From Falsochrobactrum ovis (lineage in GTDB: Bacteria; Pseudomonadota; Alphaproteobacteria; Rhizobiales; Rhizobiaceae), in assembly GCF_003259955.1 (NCBI RefSeq), contig NZ_QLMK01000002.1, positions 124,001 through 188,000 on the forward strand: a stretch of DNA of 64,000 bases, in the 5' to 3' direction. Shown piece after piece: positions 60,453 through 64,000 of this stretch. Both the position numbers and the translations under genes were made by a program. Every line of letters starts with the position of its first letter. The first letter of the stretch is position 1. The notes under the pieces were generated by a model. It worked only from the letters and a program-made list of their open reading frames with translations. It ran no database searches and was not told the origin of the DNA.

Positions 60453-61196
60453 ATGCCTGCGAAATTGTCCGTGAACCTGAATGCTGTTGCTATGTTGCGC
60501 AACCGTCGGGATCTTCCTTGGCCCAGTGTTACCGGGCTTGGGCGCGTTGCCCTTGCTGCCGGTGCAACCGGACTTACTGTTCATCCCAGGCCGGACCAGC
60601 GTCATATTCGTTTTTCCGATCTTGGCGATATTCGCGCGCTTATTGATAAAGAATTTCCTCAAGCCGAATTTAACATTGAAGGTTTTCCTAGCGAAGCCTT
60701 TCTTGAACTGGTTGAAAAGCACCGGCCTGAACAGGTGACACTCGTTCCTGATGATCCCCTTCAGGCTACTTCCGACCATGGTTGGGATTTTGAGACAAAG
60801 GCTGATTTTCTTGAGCCTATCATTGCTCGGTTGAAAGCGGGTGGAATGCGAGTTTCACTATTCGCTGATCCAGATCCGCTGGGATATGAGAAGGCAAAGG
60901 CCATAGGAGCGGACCGGATCGAGCTTTATACGGGGCCTTATGGTGCAACTTTTGATGATGCAGCCGCGGCGGATCGAGAACTGGACAGATTGGGCAAAGC
61001 CGCTGATGCAGCTCTGAGGCTTGGATTGGCGGTGAATGCCGGACATGATCTTACCGTTGAAAATTTGCCTGCCTTGGTGAAACGAATTCCGCAATTATGC
61101 GAGGTTTCCATCGGTCATGGATTAACGGCGGATGCGCTGATGTATGGTATGCCCGTTACAGTCAGCCGCTTCATTTCTGCGCTTGCGGCAGAATAA
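60453..61196 (+). CDS. pdxJ: Pyridoxine 5'-phosphate synthase PdxJ
   Basis: 247 aa TIM barrel joining deoxyxylulose phosphate and aminoacetone phosphate in vitamin B6 synthesis. [28 protein letters not shown]-type sequence ([15 protein letters not shown]), [14 protein letters not shown] and [13 protein letters not shown] are the family motifs. Start ATG 60453. The following 217 bases are strongly AT-rich and hold two hairpins. Confidence 0.96.
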   Translation: MPAKLSVNLNAVAMLRNRRDLPWPSVTGLGRVALAAGATGLTVHPRPDQRHIRFSDLGDIRALIDKEFPQAEFNIEGFPSEAFLELVEKHRPEQVTLVPDDPLQATSDHGWDFETKADFLEPIIARLKAGGMRVSLFADPDPLGYEKAKAIGADRIELYTGPYGATFDDAAAADRELDRLGKAADAALRLGLAVNAGHDLTVENLPALVKRIPQLCEVSIGHGLTADALMYGMPVTVSRFISALAAE

Positions 61197-61222
61197 TTGA
61201 AACGTTAGTTATGTTCTTTATG

Positions 61223-61325
61223 CATGCTTTGCGTAGCAGGCATGTTATAATGTTAATTGTTGCTGGTCGAAAAAATATAGATATTCTTATCTTCTGCCCT
61301 CTATTTTTGTTTAATATTGAGAGGG
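61223..61325. other. AT-rich spacer with two hairpins before kup
   Basis: CATGCTTTGC pairs with GCAGGCATG around GTA (61223-61244, small bulges), possibly the pdxJ terminator though no T-run follows. CCCTCT (61297-61302) pairs with AGAGGG (61320-61325) around 17 AT-rich bases. No riboswitch recognised. Confidence 0.35.
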
Positions 61326-61413
61326 TATTTATTATTGTTATTTTTTGCAATTAACTTTCAAATTCTTGCAGGAAATATTTAAATATTTCAAATAGATCTT
61401 TGAGGTCTTATAT

Positions 61414-63378
61414 ATGGGTCGTAAAAAGGCAGATGAGGCGTCAGCCTCGATTGCAGCGCGGGCGGGTGCACGCCCTGATATTGCCTCTGACTTTTATCCT
61501 ATTAATGATGATAGTCATGAACCCCGCGAAAGTATGAAAATGCTTGTTTTGGGCGCGCTCGGGGTTGTCTATGGCGATATTGGAACCAGCCCGATTTATG
61601 CCTTTCGCGAGGCACTGCATGCCGCGACGGTCGGCGGAGTGCTTGAGCGTAGCGATATTTTGGGCGTTGTATCGCTGATTAGCTGGGCGCTGCTGATGGT
61701 TGTGACCATCAAATATGTGCTGTTTGTGTTGCGAGCCGACAATAATGGCGAGGGCGGCATTCTTTCCATGATGGCGCTGGTGCGGGCGGCTCTGAAAGGT
61801 CGTCCCGTCATTATTCTTGCGATGGGCATTGTTGGCGCTGCTCTGTTTTTTGGTGATGCGGTCATTACGCCGGCCATATCCGTATTATCAGCGGTTGAAG
61901 GACTTCATATTGTAGCGCCTCAGTTGACGCCGATGGTGGTTCCAATCACGGTCATCATTCTGGTGCTACTTTTCGCGGTACAAAAATACGGCACTGGAAA
62001 GGTTGCTGTGGTTTTTGGTCCGGTTATGGTAATGTGGTTTTTGGCCATTGGTGCTTTTGGACTTTGGCATATTTTTGATGATCCGACGGTGCTTGCCGCG
62101 CTCAATCCTTATTATGCAGCGCGCTTTTTGGCTGTTAGTCCCGGTGTGGCTTTTATAACTATTGGCGCTGTTTTTCTGGCAATGACAGGGGCCGAAGCTC
62201 TTTATGCCGATTTGGGGCATTTTGGTCGAACACCAATTGTCAGGGCATGGCTCTGGCTGGTTTTTCCGTGCCTGTTGCTGAATTATTATGGGCAGGCGGC
62301 TTTTGTTCTCACCCATGGTCAGATCGCAGCGCTGCCGTTTTTTCGGATGTTGCCCGATTTTGCACTTTGGCCGATGGTGCTCTTGGCGACAGCAGCAACA
62401 GTGATCGCCAGTCAGGCGGTTATTAGCGGAGCCTTTTCAGTTGCCCGGCAGGCCGTGCAGCTCAATATATTGCCCCGGTTTGAAATCATCCACACGTCCG
62501 AGAAGCTGCATGGCCAAATCTATATCCCACGTATCAACATGCTTCTTGGGGCAATTGTTATTATTCTTGTGCTTGGTTTTGAAAAATCCAACAATCTAGC
62601 TGCCGCCTATGGCATCGCAGTAACCGGTAATATGCTGGTTACGACTTTTTTGCTTTATATCGTCATGACGCGGATCTGGGGATGGAGCGTAGTTCGAACC
62701 CTGCCGCTTATTGGTGTCTTTCTCGTGATTGAGTTGCTGTTTTTTAGTGCCAATATAATTAAAATCCATGATGGAGGTTGGGCCTCGATGGGCTTGGCGC
62801 TTGTGCTCATTATCATTATGTGGACTTGGGTGCGGGGATCGCGAGCGCTTTTTGAAAAGACACGCAAAGCGGAAGTGCCGCTTGATATGATCATCAGCCA
62901 AATGCAGAAAAGTCCGCCCGTGATTGTTCCAGGCACTGCGGTTTTTCTAACGGGTGATCCTAGTAATGCGCCGACGGCGTTGATGCATAGTCTGAAGCAT
63001 TACAAAGTGTTGCATGAAAATAATGTGATACTCACAGTCGTAACAGCATCCAGTCCAAGGGTGGCTAGTTCTGATCGTGTGCGTATCTCACAATATAATG
63101 AGCGCTTTATGCAGGTGACGTTAACCTATGGCTATATGCAGCAGCCAAACATTCCGCGGTCGCTCTCATTGTGTCGTCATCTGGGGTGGAACTTTGATTT
63201 GATGAGAACGTCTTTCTTTCTTTCGCGCCGCACGCTGAAGGTTGCTGCTCGGTCATCAATGCCTCGCTGGCAGGATAGGTTGTTCATCAACTTGTCGCGT
63301 ACAGCGACTGACGCGACGGAATATTTCCATATTCCTACCAGCCGCGTTGTCGAGATCGGCACGCAAGTTAATATCTGA
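61414..63378 (+). CDS. kup: Low-affinity potassium transporter Kup
   Basis: 654 aa with about twelve membrane spans and a C-terminal cytoplasmic domain. GVVYGDIGTSPIYAFREAL, the ADNNGEGGILSM block and ALFFGDAVITPAISVLSAVEG are hallmark Kup motifs; YIPRINMLLG is also conserved. It takes up K+ with protons. ATG 61414 follows an AT-rich leader; the ribosome site (TTGAGGTC) is moderate. Confidence 0.96.
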   Translation: MGRKKADEASASIAARAGARPDIASDFYPINDDSHEPRESMKMLVLGALGVVYGDIGTSPIYAFREALHAATVGGVLERSDILGVVSLISWALLMVVTIKYVLFVLRADNNGEGGILSMMALVRAALKGRPVIILAMGIVGAALFFGDAVITPAISVLSAVEGLHIVAPQLTPMVVPITVIILVLLFAVQKYGTGKVAVVFGPVMVMWFLAIGAFGLWHIFDDPTVLAALNPYYAARFLAVSPGVAFITIGAVFLAMTGAEALYADLGHFGRTPIVRAWLWLVFPCLLLNYYGQAAFVLTHGQIAALPFFRMLPDFALWPMVLLATAATVIASQAVISGAFSVARQAVQLNILPRFEIIHTSEKLHGQIYIPRINMLLGAIVIILVLGFEKSNNLAAAYGIAVTGNMLVTTFLLYIVMTRIWGWSVVRTLPLIGVFLVIELLFFSANIIKIHDGGWASMGLALVLIIIMWTWVRGSRALFEKTRKAEVPLDMIISQMQKSPPVIVPGTAVFLTGDPSNAPTALMHSLKHYKVLHENNVILTVVTASSPRVASSDRVRISQYNERFMQVTLTYGYMQQPNIPRSLSLCRHLGWNFDLMRTSFFLSRRTLKVAARSSMPRWQDRLFINLSRTATDATEYFHIPTSRVVEIGTQVNI

Positions 63379-63489
63379 CCGATCAATCATCATCTTGGAG
63401 CTACATTACAGACTTTACCGTCGGTTAGGGGGGAGCCGGGCACGAGCAAAATCGCGGTTATGAATATCTCATAAATCTCAAAATCCTTC

Positions 63490-63540
63490 TTGACGAAAAC
63501 GAAAGTTGTGATTATTCAATAGAACCGTACCGTACGGTAC
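63490..63540 (+). promoter_or_regulatory. Promoter and TetR-type operator
   Basis: TTGACG (63490-63495), a 17-base spacer and TATTCA (63513-63518) form a good promoter. A perfect 14-bp palindrome GTACCGTACGGTAC (63527-63540) covers the expected transcription start, 14 bases before the start codon of a TetR gene. The position predicts autorepression. Confidence 0.75.
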
Positions 63541-63554
63541 AAGAAGGAGGCGGG

Positions 63555-64000
63555 GTGACTGATACAAGCGAGAAAATTCGGGCTCAAAAGCAGCCAGCTT
63601 TTTCGCCGCGTCAGAACGATGTTCTGGAGCAGGCTTTGCGGTTGCTTGTCGAGGGAGGGGATCGAGCTCTGACCACGGCGGGGATCGCTCGCGCTGCCAA
63701 TTGTTCAAAAGAAAGCCTTTATAAATGGTTTGGTGACCGCGACGGATTGCTTACAGCGATGGTGCGCTGGCAGGCGTCGAAAGTTCGGGTCGTTCCTGTT
63801 CCACGTCAGAAGCTAGACGCGGAATCGCTGTTCTCAAGTCTTGAACATTTCGCTCGCGATTGGTTGCTGGTTCTTTCTGGTCCAACGTCCATTGCACTTA
63901 ATCGTTTGGCGGTCAGCCATTCAGCGTCCGGCAAATCCGCTTTGGGTAACATTGTGTTGGCGAATGGCCCGGTAGCGATGGCCGAACGGCTTAAGCCTGT
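63555..64000 (+). CDS. TetR-family regulator (partial, runs off the window)
   Basis: At least 148 codons, no stop before the edge. GTG start with an AAGGAGGCGGG site. The N-terminal helix-turn-helix is clear: NDVLEQALRLLVEGGDRALT, GIARAANCSKESLYKWFGDRDGLLTAMV. The following region (FARDWLLVLSGPTSIALNRLAV) fits the AefR-like TetR C-terminal domain. It probably binds the palindrome just upstream. Its own targets and ligand are unknown. Confidence 0.9.
   Translation, partial: MTDTSEKIRAQKQPAFSPRQNDVLEQALRLLVEGGDRALTTAGIARAANCSKESLYKWFGDRDGLLTAMVRWQASKVRVVPVPRQKLDAESLFSSLEHFARDWLLVLSGPTSIALNRLAVSHSASGKSALGNIVLANGPVAMAERLKP

Overview
This window is a stretch of alphaproteobacterial chromosome from the order Hyphomicrobiales, and Brucellaceae-like. 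The pointers are the gene order (rnpB, the dcw cell-wall/division cluster, then lpxC-bamD-recN-ligA), the long Pro/Gln-rich linker of FtsZ, and a circularly permuted two-piece tmRNA whose tag reads ANDNKAQGYALAA, close to the Brucella tag as I remember it. Base composition looks lower in GC than Brucella itself, so a Pseudochrobactrum-like genus is a reasonable guess, but that is inference. Almost everything is chromosomal core; I see no CRISPR array, insertion sequence, prophage or rRNA/tRNA gene.

Layout. (1) 1-4.6 kb: a GH25 lysozyme-like lipoprotein, two small lipoproteins, a TerB/J-domain protein, a peptidoglycan amidase and a soluble lytic transglycosylase. (2) 4.7-5.2 kb: RNase P RNA. 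(3) 5.4-23.9 kb: the dcw cluster rsmH-ftsL-ftsI-murE-murF-mraY-murD-ftsW-murG-murC-murB-ddl-ftsQ-ftsA-ftsZ, all on + with many start/stop overlaps, closed by a strong terminator; mraZ is missing from its usual first place. (4) 24.1-30.3 kb: lpxC, bamD, recN and an NAD+ DNA ligase with an unusual N-terminus. (5) 30.5-44.6 kb: AzlCD amino-acid exporter, aminopeptidase P, prmA, a SCO protein, a hexapeptide acyltransferase, a CreA-like protein, uvrD, an odd kinase-like protein, a UPF0303 protein and a large AsmA-like protein. (6) 44.6-46.4 kb: sspB-DUF4169-RHH operon, a decayed TetR gene and the tmRNA gene. (7) 46.6-54.3 kb: DUF2853, thyA-folA, hflK-hflC-DUF2065-degP, serB and miaA. (8) 54.4-57.0 kb: an attenuator with a leader peptide, then ilvB-ilvH. 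(9) 57.1-64.0 kb: LysE exporter, a dsbB/DUF5993 pair, a RecD-like helicase, a SpoIIAA-like protein, pdxJ, kup, and the start of a TetR regulator running off the window edge with its operator.

The genes fit together around envelope growth. The precursor pathway (MurC-F, Ddl, MraY, MurG), the septal machinery (FtsL/I/W/Q/A/Z), lipid A commitment (LpxC), outer-membrane protein assembly (BamD) and wall hydrolases sit within 25 kb. A second theme is protein quality control: tmRNA, the ClpXP adaptor SspB, HflKC and a Do-type protease lie within 8 kb.

The observations I rate highest are the LigA with an extra N-terminal segment and a changed NAD-binding residue, a kinase-like protein that appears fused to an acyl-CoA-synthetase-type C-terminal subdomain, the decayed TetR gene directly downstream of ssrA, the loss of mraZ with a near-palindrome left in the dcw promoter region, and several well-formed but unassigned intergenic hairpins. 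I did not find a clearly new multi-gene system.
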